Assembly (NCBI GenBank): GCA_942493055.1
Contig: OW818680.1
Coordinates: 3,410,001 to 3,474,000, forward strand
Reading direction: 5' to 3'
DNA length: 64,000 nucleotides
Source: CAIZQW01 sp942493055
GTDB lineage: Bacteria > Verrucomicrobiota > Kiritimatiellia > RFP12 > UBA1067
Below the pieces are notes generated by a model, which was not told the origin of the DNA, did no database searches, and saw only the letters and a program-made list of their open reading frames with translations. Both the position numbers and the translations under genes were made by a program. Positions 50,595-58,470 of the stretch are shown one piece after another; position 1 is the stretch's first letter; every line of letters starts with the position of its first letter.

Positions 50595-53210
50595 ATGATG
50601 ACACATGAACGATCACTCGCAGGAAAACGCGGATTTCCAATCATTGGAATTCTGGCGCTGGCACTTCTCCAGTCATGGGAAGTTTGCGCGGCGGAGCCGG
50701 ACGCAGTACCGCTGGCGGGTCTGGGGCTGTCCGCCGCCCGGCAGGGGTGGGGACAGTTGCAGGCCGACAAGGGCGTGGGCGGAAAGGCGCTCACGATTGC
50801 CGGCAGGTCTTTCGCGCACGGGCTGGGTACGCATGCAGCCAGTGAACTTGTTTACGAACTCGATGGTCAATACACGAATTTCACGGCCTGCGTCGGCGTG
50901 GATGATTTTTTAAAAGATCACCCCGAGGCAGGCAAGGCCAGCGTGGTGTTTCAGGTCTTTGTTGACGGCACGAAGCTTTTTGACAGTGGTGTGATGCGCA
51001 TGGGTGATGCCGCGAAGCCGTTGAATGTGTCGGTCGCAGGCGCGCAGGAACTTCGGCTGGTCGTGACCGACGCGGGCGACGGCATCAGTTGCGATCATGC
51101 GGACTGGGCCGAGCCGGTGCTCAAAGGTCAGCGGTCAGAAGTCAGCGATCAGAAGACAGCCTATGAAGTGAAGGTGCCCGGCTTCACCATCAAACTCGAC
51201 AAGCAGGGACGCATGATCGGTTCGTCGGTGATGGATGTGTCGGGCCAGACGCGGCTCGGGGGTTGCCGGCCAACAGGCGACGTTGCGGTGGCGATGGCTA
51301 ACGGCGGCTATGCGTTCACACGGAGGCTGGCCGATGCGCAGGGCCACCGCGCGACATTGACCGACCGCTTTACGCCGGATGGAAATAGCATCCGGTGGGA
51401 AATCGAAATCACCAGCGATGACAAGCCATGGAGCGCCCCCATCATTTCGCGGATGAAATGTGCGAAGCCGGAAAAACGGCTGATCTGGGCCGCGTGGGGT
51501 TCGCCTGATTTTTCCGGTACGCAACTGACACCCGAGTTGGCAGCGCGGGTGCAGGCGGGCAAGGCATCGGTCAATGGTAGCTGGAGCGATCCGCTGGTTC
51601 CGGTGGGGTTCCTCAACCGTAGTTGGCACTATGGGAATGTCGCGCAGGGTTGTCCTGTCGGCAACGATTTCATCGCGCTCCCGCTCTTCACGGTGCTTGC
51701 GCCGGGGAGCGACGCGGGACTGAGTCTCTTGCTCGCGCCGGACGACGTGCTGCTTACTATGGATCTCGCCGTGTCCGAGTCGGGTCAGCTCCAATTCACG
51801 CGGACCAATCACCGGATAGGCGATGGAAAGACCTTAAAGTTCACGATGCACCTTGTGTCACACGAAGCGTCATGGCGCGGAGGCCTTCGCTTCATGACCG
51901 GCCGGTATCCGCAATTCTTCGAGGCACCGAACCCGCGTGCGCATCAGATTGCCGGGTGCGGCGCGTACTCGACCGGCGAGCGGGAGATTGATGTCGCGAA
52001 GTTCAAGAAGATGGCGTTCGGCTTCAACTGGAAGCTGTCCGATGATTTTCCCTACATGGGCATGTTCATCCCGCCGGTGAAGGATGCCGACGAGAAATGG
52101 ACGCGTTCCTGCGACGAGAAATCGGCGGCTTACAAAGGGCCGACGAGTTCCTGCCGGCAGATGAACGACTACGCCCGCTACATGAAGACGAACGGGTTTT
52201 CAGTTCTCAGTTATTTCAACGTCACCGAATTCGGGAAGAACATGTACGGACGCAAAGCCGTCGCGAATGCGGACGATCCCGACTTGTGGAAAGACCCGGT
52301 CGCGTATTTACACGGCAAGCTGCCCAACGCTGTCTTCGATCCGGGCATCGGCACGTGTTACAAGGCCTTCATCACCGATGTCGGTGATCCCGATTATCTC
52401 CGCTTCATGCTCGAGCAGGCGGACCGTAATACGCGGATGCTGCCCGACACCGACGGCATCTGCATCGACCGCGCCGACTGGCTGCGACTCTACAACCCCA
52501 AGGCTGACGACGGCGTGAGCTGGGTGGGCGGCAAGCCGGCCCGCAGCCTGTTCCGTTCGTGGATCACGCTGATGGACAAGATGGGGCCGCAGATGCACAA
52601 GGCGGACAAGGTGATCTTTTCGAACATGATGACCGTGCGCCTGGAGCTGTGCCGCGAACTCGACGGCATCTACACGGAGTTCGGAAACAATGGCAATGCC
52701 CTGAACGCATCCGCGCTGCTCGGTGCCCGCAAACCCGTCGTCGCATGGACCTACAATGAAACGCTGCGCCAGCCCAACCCCGACGCGTTCATGCAGCGCC
52801 ACCTGCACCTCGGCGTCTTTCCGACGGCACCCTATCCCTACAACAACCACTGCATCAACCCTGAGACGTCAGCCGATCAGCTCTATCTGGATTACGGCCC
52901 GCTGCTCGACGCGATGCGCGGCAAGAAGTGGGTGCTCGCCCCGCACTGCGTGGAAACGACAACGCCGGGCGTGAAAGTGAATCTCTTCGAAGTTCCCGGC
53001 GGCTATGTGGTGCCTGTCACGTTCGGCGGCGCGGCAGATACGGCGGAAGTCGTGGTGCGAAACATCGGCGGACTCGAAGCAATGAAATGTTCCGGCTTGC
53101 ATCCCGGCACGGAACAGGCCGCACCCCTCGAAGGTTCGTTCAAGGATGGCGCGATGAAGTTCCGTATCCCGCTGGTCCGTGGTTGTGCGATGATCATGAT
53201 GAAGAAGTGA
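50595..53210 (+). CDS. Secreted NPCBM-domain protein with unassigned barrel-like region
   Basis: The 871-residue protein has a signal peptide (RGFPIIGILALALLQSWEVC...). Residues about 38-175 match an NPCBM carbohydrate-binding module: GVGGKALTIAGRSFAHGLGT, HAASELVYELDGQYTNFTAC, then SVVFQVFVDGTKLFDSGVM. The rest has beta structure (to about 430) and a region of about 440-790 with barrel-like features: SSCRQMNDYARYMKTNGFSV, DTDGICIDRADWLRLYN and DGIYTEFGNNGNA. The Asp in GICIDRADW is a possible catalytic residue, but I recognise no GH family. It has its own promoter. Confidence 0.65.
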   Translation: MMTHERSLAGKRGFPIIGILALALLQSWEVCAAEPDAVPLAGLGLSAARQGWGQLQADKGVGGKALTIAGRSFAHGLGTHAASELVYELDGQYTNFTACVGVDDFLKDHPEAGKASVVFQVFVDGTKLFDSGVMRMGDAAKPLNVSVAGAQELRLVVTDAGDGISCDHADWAEPVLKGQRSEVSDQKTAYEVKVPGFTIKLDKQGRMIGSSVMDVSGQTRLGGCRPTGDVAVAMANGGYAFTRRLADAQGHRATLTDRFTPDGNSIRWEIEITSDDKPWSAPIISRMKCAKPEKRLIWAAWGSPDFSGTQLTPELAARVQAGKASVNGSWSDPLVPVGFLNRSWHYGNVAQGCPVGNDFIALPLFTVLAPGSDAGLSLLLAPDDVLLTMDLAVSESGQLQFTRTNHRIGDGKTLKFTMHLVSHEASWRGGLRFMTGRYPQFFEAPNPRAHQIAGCGAYSTGEREIDVAKFKKMAFGFNWKLSDDFPYMGMFIPPVKDADEKWTRSCDEKSAAYKGPTSSCRQMNDYARYMKTNGFSVLSYFNVTEFGKNMYGRKAVANADDPDLWKDPVAYLHGKLPNAVFDPGIGTCYKAFITDVGDPDYLRFMLEQADRNTRMLPDTDGICIDRADWLRLYNPKADDGVSWVGGKPARSLFRSWITLMDKMGPQMHKADKVIFSNMMTVRLELCRELDGIYTEFGNNGNALNASALLGARKPVVAWTYNETLRQPNPDAFMQRHLHLGVFPTAPYPYNNHCINPETSADQLYLDYGPLLDAMRGKKWVLAPHCVETTTPGVKVNLFEVPGGYVVPVTFGGAADTAEVVVRNIGGLEAMKCSGLHPGTEQAAPLEGSFKDGAMKFRIPLVRGCAMIMMKK

Positions 53211-53354
53211 GGATTTGATGACGCGGAAACGCCGGGATCAGGCTCGACAGTCTGCGGCCTGAATGCTATATTCAAACGAAAGTGGTTTTTTTGCAGACTC
53301 TTTACAAAACAGGGCATTTGCCCAGTTCACGTGAAACCAAACGAAAGGCATACA

Positions 53355-55436
53355 ATGAATGAACGAACACTTCCAGTCATGGGAATTCTGGCGCTCGCGC
53401 TATTCCAGTCATTCGAAATTCACGCGGCTGACGCATTGAGTGCGGCGGGTACGCTGGGTGCCGCGCGCGTGAGCTGCTCCAGCAATGAATTGACTGTCAG
53501 CACGGGCGTGATCGAGCGCACGTGGCGGTGGACAGGCAAGGGGCTTGTGACAACCGGGCTTCGCGATGTGCGATCCGGTCAGGAGTGGGCCTTCGGACCG
53601 AAATACGCGAGCGACTGGGATCTGCCGGGCGCACTGAACGATGCCACGGAAGGCGCGCTGGTCGAGAGCACAGCACGGGTCAGCGACGACGAAAGCTTTA
53701 CCGGCAAGCATCTCGAAGTTGTCACCACCGTTCGCTACGAAAAGGCCAAGCTTGAAATCCAGCACGTGATCTGGGCGTTTCCTGATGCGCCGGGGCTGCG
53801 CACGCAACTGCGCGTGAAGGCGCTGCCGGGGTTCTCGCCCAAGGGCCTGCCAGAGAAGGAAGGCGCGTACTCCGATTGCGGTGCGACGTTCCTGAAGCCA
53901 AGCGCGCGAACGGAGTATCTGCCGCTGAACTTTGCGGTGAAGAGCGAGCGGCTGTATTGGGGCTATTACAACAATCCCGGTAACCGTCACGACCAGAGCC
54001 AGGACATGCTCAAGGAGCAGGTGGCCAAGGGCTGGCCGATCTTCCTGCGCGAGGACATTGACTGGGCCAGCGGCGTGGCCGTGAAATATGGCGACGCGGG
54101 GGTGATCGCGGTCAAAGAGTCGCCGAAGTGCGTGAACCAGCAAGCGCATTACACCGGTGCCTTCTATGCCAACCCGCGGGGGCTGGCCGTGACCGGCTGG
54201 GGTCTGACACCCTCTGAGATTGTCCCCGAGCGTTTCCGCGAATGCTGGGCGACGTGGAGCATCGTGTACCAGGGCGGCGACGACGGACTGCAACTGGCCC
54301 TGAAGCAATTCGACGCGGCGCGCTATCCTGTGAATGTGAAGCGCGACGCCTTCATTCTCTCGAACACGTGGGGCCCGGCGAATCCCGGCGGGGCGCAATT
54401 CACAGCAGAGGATTTTGTGCTGAAGGAAATCCCGCTGCTCGCGGATCTCGGCATTGATGTTCTACAGATTGATGACGGGTGGCAAAAAGCGGGCGGCGGT
54501 CCCGGCGCGAGCGGCTTTCTGCCGAAGTACCGCGACGGCTGGAAAAATATCAAAGGTGCCGCCGACCAGGCGGGCGTGCGCCTTGGCCTGTGGGTCGCGA
54601 TACGCAATGCGAACCTGGCGGACCTGAAGAAAAATCTCGATGAGTTGGGCTTTATCACGTGGAAGGTGGACTTTGACCATCTCGCCAGTCGGAGCGACTA
54701 CGAGGCGCGGATCGCGAAGTACCGGGAGATCATGAAGTATTCGCCGAACACGCAGTTCACGCTCTGCCCCGAATACGACGACCCGCGCTACGGCTGGTAC
54801 TTCGCAAAGGAGTACGGGAGCATCTACTTCCAGAACATCCAGGAGGGCCGGCCGGCGCACCTGACCCTGGTGCCGTTTCAGGTGCTGCGCCAGCACTGGC
54901 TGATGGCAAAGTATTTTCCGGCCAACAAGCTTCAAGTGATGTTGCAGAATCCGAAGCGCACGCGGAAGGATCTCAGCGACGCGTCGCAGCACAGCCACGG
55001 CTATTGTTTCGCAATGGGACTGCCCTTCGTGCCGGAGTTCTTCCAGAGCGCGCAGTTTCTCGATGCGGAGGGGCGCATGGAACTGAAGGCGCTGATCGCG
55101 ACCTACAAGGCGCACCGTGACGAAATCTTCACCAGCCTGACCTTTCCCGTCGGCGACATGCCCGACAACGCGAGCTGGAGCGGATTCCAGATGGTAAGCC
55201 CAGGCGGAAAATCGGGACACCTGATCCTCTTCCGCGAACTCCACAACGCCGAAGCCAAGCGCACGATCCAGTTGAAGTTCCTTGCGGGGAAAGATATCGA
55301 AATCGAAGATCTGCGTAATGGTGGCAAGCGGGCGGTTCGCGTGGGAAGCGATGGCGGAGCCGAGTTCGGAATCAACCAGCTGGCGGACTATGCCTTCCTC
55401 CGATACACGGTCGACTCGGGCAAGAGGACGAAGTGA
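53355..55436 (+). CDS. Secreted GH36/GH27-like alpha-galactosidase family protein
   Basis: ATG 53355 is preferred over one at 53331 because it gives MNERTLPVMGILALALFQSF, a proper signal peptide, with GAAAGG upstream. The 693-residue protein has an N-terminal beta domain (about 30-300) and a TIM barrel with DVLQIDDGWQ, RLGLWVAIRN and the nucleophile motif ITWKVDFDHL (K-x-D as in clan GH-D), followed by CPEYDDPRYGWYF and a beta C-terminal domain. Clan D enzymes release alpha-galactose or related sugars. The acid/base Asp cannot be placed with confidence. Its leader is strikingly like that of the upstream gene. Confidence 0.75.
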   Translation: MNERTLPVMGILALALFQSFEIHAADALSAAGTLGAARVSCSSNELTVSTGVIERTWRWTGKGLVTTGLRDVRSGQEWAFGPKYASDWDLPGALNDATEGALVESTARVSDDESFTGKHLEVVTTVRYEKAKLEIQHVIWAFPDAPGLRTQLRVKALPGFSPKGLPEKEGAYSDCGATFLKPSARTEYLPLNFAVKSERLYWGYYNNPGNRHDQSQDMLKEQVAKGWPIFLREDIDWASGVAVKYGDAGVIAVKESPKCVNQQAHYTGAFYANPRGLAVTGWGLTPSEIVPERFRECWATWSIVYQGGDDGLQLALKQFDAARYPVNVKRDAFILSNTWGPANPGGAQFTAEDFVLKEIPLLADLGIDVLQIDDGWQKAGGGPGASGFLPKYRDGWKNIKGAADQAGVRLGLWVAIRNANLADLKKNLDELGFITWKVDFDHLASRSDYEARIAKYREIMKYSPNTQFTLCPEYDDPRYGWYFAKEYGSIYFQNIQEGRPAHLTLVPFQVLRQHWLMAKYFPANKLQVMLQNPKRTRKDLSDASQHSHGYCFAMGLPFVPEFFQSAQFLDAEGRMELKALIATYKAHRDEIFTSLTFPVGDMPDNASWSGFQMVSPGGKSGHLILFRELHNAEAKRTIQLKFLAGKDIEIEDLRNGGKRAVRVGSDGGAEFGINQLADYAFLRYTVDSGKRTK

Positions 55437-55473
55437 TGCCGAAGTGCGCAGTCCATTTCAAACAGGAGAGCTT

Positions 55474-56544
55474 ATGACCCGTCAACTTTGTGCCAAACCC
55501 GATTTTGAACAGGCGATGAAGCGCATCGAGGCGTGGTTCCGCCACGAAAAGCTAGACCGCCCGCCGGTACGCTTCGGACTTCACAACGCCGAATATGACC
55601 AGGCGCCGGTCTCCTCCGCCCGCTGGCCTACTCTGAAAGCCCGCTGGTTCGACGCGGAATATCAGGTTGATCATTATCTCGAACATGCCCGTTCCCGCCA
55701 ATTTCACGGCGAAACCTTCCCCGTCTACTGGCCAAACCTCGGCCCCAATATCTACGCTGCCTTCTTCGGCGCCGAACTCGATTACGAAGAGGTCACCTCC
55801 TGGATTCGGCATCCGGTTCACAGCCATGACGACATCGCCAGACTTAAGTTTGATTGGAACAACCTCTATTTCCAAAAGATTGAGGAGATGACCCGCATCG
55901 CGCTGGAGAAATGCCCGGGGCAGGCGCTCGTCGGCTACACCGACCTCCACGGTGGGCTCGACTGCGTCGCCGATTGGCGCAATCCGCAAGAACTCTGCCT
56001 CGACCTTATCGACTGCCCGGAAGATGTCCGCGCCATGGTCAGACTCGCCGACGCCCATTTCTTCGAGGTTTACGACCACTACAATGCAGTCCTTTCCGCC
56101 GCCGGCCAACCCTCCGTCACTTGGATGGGCATCCCCGTCTGGGGAAAAATGCACATTCCCAGTTGCGATTTCACCAACATGATCGCCCCGGAAGCCTTTG
56201 ACGAATTCTATTTGCCGTCGCTCAAGGCCGAGGCCGCCCACATGACCCATAACATCTTCCACCTCGACGGCAAGGGCGTCGCCCGCCATGTCGACCGCGT
56301 CCTTGAAATCCCGCAGATTCAGGCCATTCAATGGGTCCAAGGCGTCGGCGACGACTTGCCGATCATGCAATGGTTGCCGCTGATGGAAAAAATCCAGGCG
56401 GCCGGAAAGGGACTGGTCATCGACATCCATCTCGACGAGCTCGAACCGCTGATCGACGCGATGTCACCCGAAGGCATCTATCTCTGCCTCGCTGCTCCGG
56501 AGTCCGCGCAACCCGCAATTTTGGAGCGTCTTAAAAAATGGTGA
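55474..56544 (+). CDS. UroD-family protein lacking the zinc cysteine (subtype 3)
   Basis: AGGAG is five bases before ATG 55474; the frame is open upstream inside the previous gene. The 356-residue protein has superfamily features: DFEQAMKRIEAWFRHEKLDR, RPPVRFGLHNAEY, CPGQALVGYTDLHGGLDC, PSVTWMGIPVWGKMHIPSCD and IQAIQWVQGVGDDLP. Where MtaA-type enzymes have HxCG, it has F262-H263-L264-D265 (NIFHLDGKG), so the zinc thiolate is absent and the chemistry must differ. It is followed by the sugar transporter after 67 bases, which ties it to sugar metabolism. Substrate unknown. Confidence 0.78.
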   Translation: MTRQLCAKPDFEQAMKRIEAWFRHEKLDRPPVRFGLHNAEYDQAPVSSARWPTLKARWFDAEYQVDHYLEHARSRQFHGETFPVYWPNLGPNIYAAFFGAELDYEEVTSWIRHPVHSHDDIARLKFDWNNLYFQKIEEMTRIALEKCPGQALVGYTDLHGGLDCVADWRNPQELCLDLIDCPEDVRAMVRLADAHFFEVYDHYNAVLSAAGQPSVTWMGIPVWGKMHIPSCDFTNMIAPEAFDEFYLPSLKAEAAHMTHNIFHLDGKGVARHVDRVLEIPQIQAIQWVQGVGDDLPIMQWLPLMEKIQAAGKGLVIDIHLDELEPLIDAMSPEGIYLCLAAPESAQPAILERLKKW

Positions 56545-56611
56545 GCAGCGACGGGACGCGCTTGGGTTTGTATCTTTCCAACTATAAAATGAAAAATGAA
56601 AGGGAATCGGA

Positions 56612-57994
56612 ATGACGGCAAAAATCAATCTCTCGTATGTTAGCCTGCTGGGGTTTACGGCTGCTCTCGGCGGGTTACTGTTCGGCTTCGACATCGCGAT
56701 TATCGCTGGTGCCGGACCGTTTCTGACCGAATATTTCAAACTGGATGAATGGGGGATGGGGATCGCCTTCAGCGCCTTGCTGTTCGGATGCGCCCTCGGT
56801 GCCTTCGTCGCCGGCTATTTGGCCGACCATCATGGCCGCCGAATCCCGCTTCTTTGCGTGGCTCTGCTTTTCGCCGTCACCTCGCTGGCCATGGCATTGT
56901 CGCCCAACTTCACCGCCTTCCTGGCAACCCGCTTCCTCGGCGGCTTGGCGGTCGGCGGCGCCTCCATTCTCGCCCCCATGTACATCGCCGAGATATCCCC
57001 GCCGTCGATCCGCGGCCGAATGTGCACCTGTTACCAGCTGGCCATCGTCATCGGCATTTTCTTCTCCTTCCTGCTCAATTACGCACTCAAAGGGGCGGTT
57101 CCGTTCGACTGGTTTAACGCCCATGTCTGTGACCTCGGCCCCTGGCAATGGCGTTGGATGTTCTTTTCCGGCGTCATTCCGTCCATTGTCTTCTTCCTGC
57201 TGATCCTGCGTGCCCCGGAAACCCCGCGCTACCTCTTCAAAGCCGGACGCAAGGAAGAGTCGTTCACCATCCTGGAACGTATCCTCGGCAAAGAGGGGGC
57301 CCTCCGCGAAACCGCCGAAATCCAAGAAAGTTTCACCGGTGCCAAAATGTCCTGGTCGGAAATGCTGCAGACCGCCAGTCTGCGGAAATCCCTCACCGTC
57401 GGCTTCTTCCTGGCCATCCTGATCCACTTTTCCGGTATCAATACCATCATCGATTACGCCCCGAAAATCTTTGAAACCGCCGGGTTCCACATGGACTCCG
57501 CCTTGTTCGCCACCTTCGGTATCGGCACCGTCAATCTCCTGTTCACCTTCGTCTCCTTCTGGACCATCGACCGCTTCGGACGTAGACCGATCTACATCAT
57601 CGGTTCCGTCGGCATGACCGTCATCCTCTTCTCCCTGGCCACTGCCATCCTCACCGGTCATTTCAAAGGAATGGTCGCCCTAGGCCTAATCCTCGCCTAC
57701 ATCGCCTTCTTCGCATCCTGTATCGGCCCGGTCTTTTGGACCCTCGTGCCGGAAATTTTCCCCAACCGGGTCCGCGGCGAAGCCATGATTGTCCCCGTCC
57801 TTGTTCAGTGGATCGCCAACGCCATCGTTGTTCTGCTCTTCCCGGTCGCGTTCAAACACCTCGGCCAGGCGAACACCTTCTTCTTCCTCGGCGCGGTCGC
57901 CTTGGCCCAGGTTTTCTACACCTGGCGCTACGTTCCGGAGACCAAAGGGAAGTCCCTGGAAGAAATCGAAGCGCTCTGGGATGACGCCAAATAA
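56612..57994 (+). CDS. MFS sugar transporter (sugar porter family)
   Basis: The 460-residue protein has about 12 membrane helices and clear sugar-porter signatures: ALGGLLFGFDIAIIAGAGPF in TM1, DHHGRRIPLL after TM2, RFLGGLAVGGASILAPMYIA with EISPPSIRGRM, PETPRYLFKAGR, FWTLVPEIFPNRVRGEAM and VPETKGKSLEEIEALW at the end. These proteins import hexoses or pentoses, usually with protons. It is the only obvious sugar importer in the window and follows the third UroD-like gene. The substrate is presumably a sugar released by the secreted enzymes around it. Confidence 0.93.
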   Translation: MTAKINLSYVSLLGFTAALGGLLFGFDIAIIAGAGPFLTEYFKLDEWGMGIAFSALLFGCALGAFVAGYLADHHGRRIPLLCVALLFAVTSLAMALSPNFTAFLATRFLGGLAVGGASILAPMYIAEISPPSIRGRMCTCYQLAIVIGIFFSFLLNYALKGAVPFDWFNAHVCDLGPWQWRWMFFSGVIPSIVFFLLILRAPETPRYLFKAGRKEESFTILERILGKEGALRETAEIQESFTGAKMSWSEMLQTASLRKSLTVGFFLAILIHFSGINTIIDYAPKIFETAGFHMDSALFATFGIGTVNLLFTFVSFWTIDRFGRRPIYIIGSVGMTVILFSLATAILTGHFKGMVALGLILAYIAFFASCIGPVFWTLVPEIFPNRVRGEAMIVPVLVQWIANAIVVLLFPVAFKHLGQANTFFFLGAVALAQVFYTWRYVPETKGKSLEEIEALWDDAK

Positions 57995-58045
57995 ACGATC
58001 ACTCTACATGGCAATGGCTTCCAGTATGATGAAGATCGCTGTACC

Positions 58046-58450
58046 ATGAAAATATTCCACTCAGTGCTGTTTTGGGGCCTGATCCTGGCGGCCGGGGTGC
58101 TGTCCTCCCGAGTGCTCGTGGCCGCCCCCGGCACCGCCTGGACCCACCGCGGCGGACAGTTGACCCAGCACTTCGCCTGGGACATGGGCGAGCCCGTCAC
58201 CCTCTCCGCCCTTTCCGTCCACTCCACCATCCGCGACGCCACCGGCCGCATTAACGCCTTCACCCTTCACGTCAGCGACGACGGCAAACTCTGGCGCAAA
58301 ATTCATGAGGGCAATCTGGAGAGCACCCCCGGCGCCGTCCGCATTCCCTTCGCCAAGCCCGTGACCGCACGCTACTTCAAGTTGGAGGCCACCTCGCTCC
58401 ATGCCGGCGCTGACATGGTCATCACCGACCTCGAAGGCCTCGCCCTCTGA
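58046..58450 (+). CDS. Small secreted discoidin-like (F5/8 type C) protein
   Basis: The 134-residue protein has a signal peptide (MKIFHSVLFWGLILAAGVLS, ending about VLVAAP) and then essentially only one sandwich domain of the F5/8 type C kind: TLSALSVHSTIRDATGRINA, FTLHVSDDGKLWRKIHEGNL, ARYFKLEATS and VITDLEGLAL. It is complete and separate, with the next gene 20 bases downstream. A free-standing sugar-binding protein is unusual and may assist the neighbouring enzymes, or be a split-off domain of the next protein. No enzyme motif. Confidence 0.7.
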   Translation: MKIFHSVLFWGLILAAGVLSSRVLVAAPGTAWTHRGGQLTQHFAWDMGEPVTLSALSVHSTIRDATGRINAFTLHVSDDGKLWRKIHEGNLESTPGAVRIPFAKPVTARYFKLEATSLHAGADMVITDLEGLAL

Positions 58451-58470
58451 TTATCTGAAAAGGACAACAC

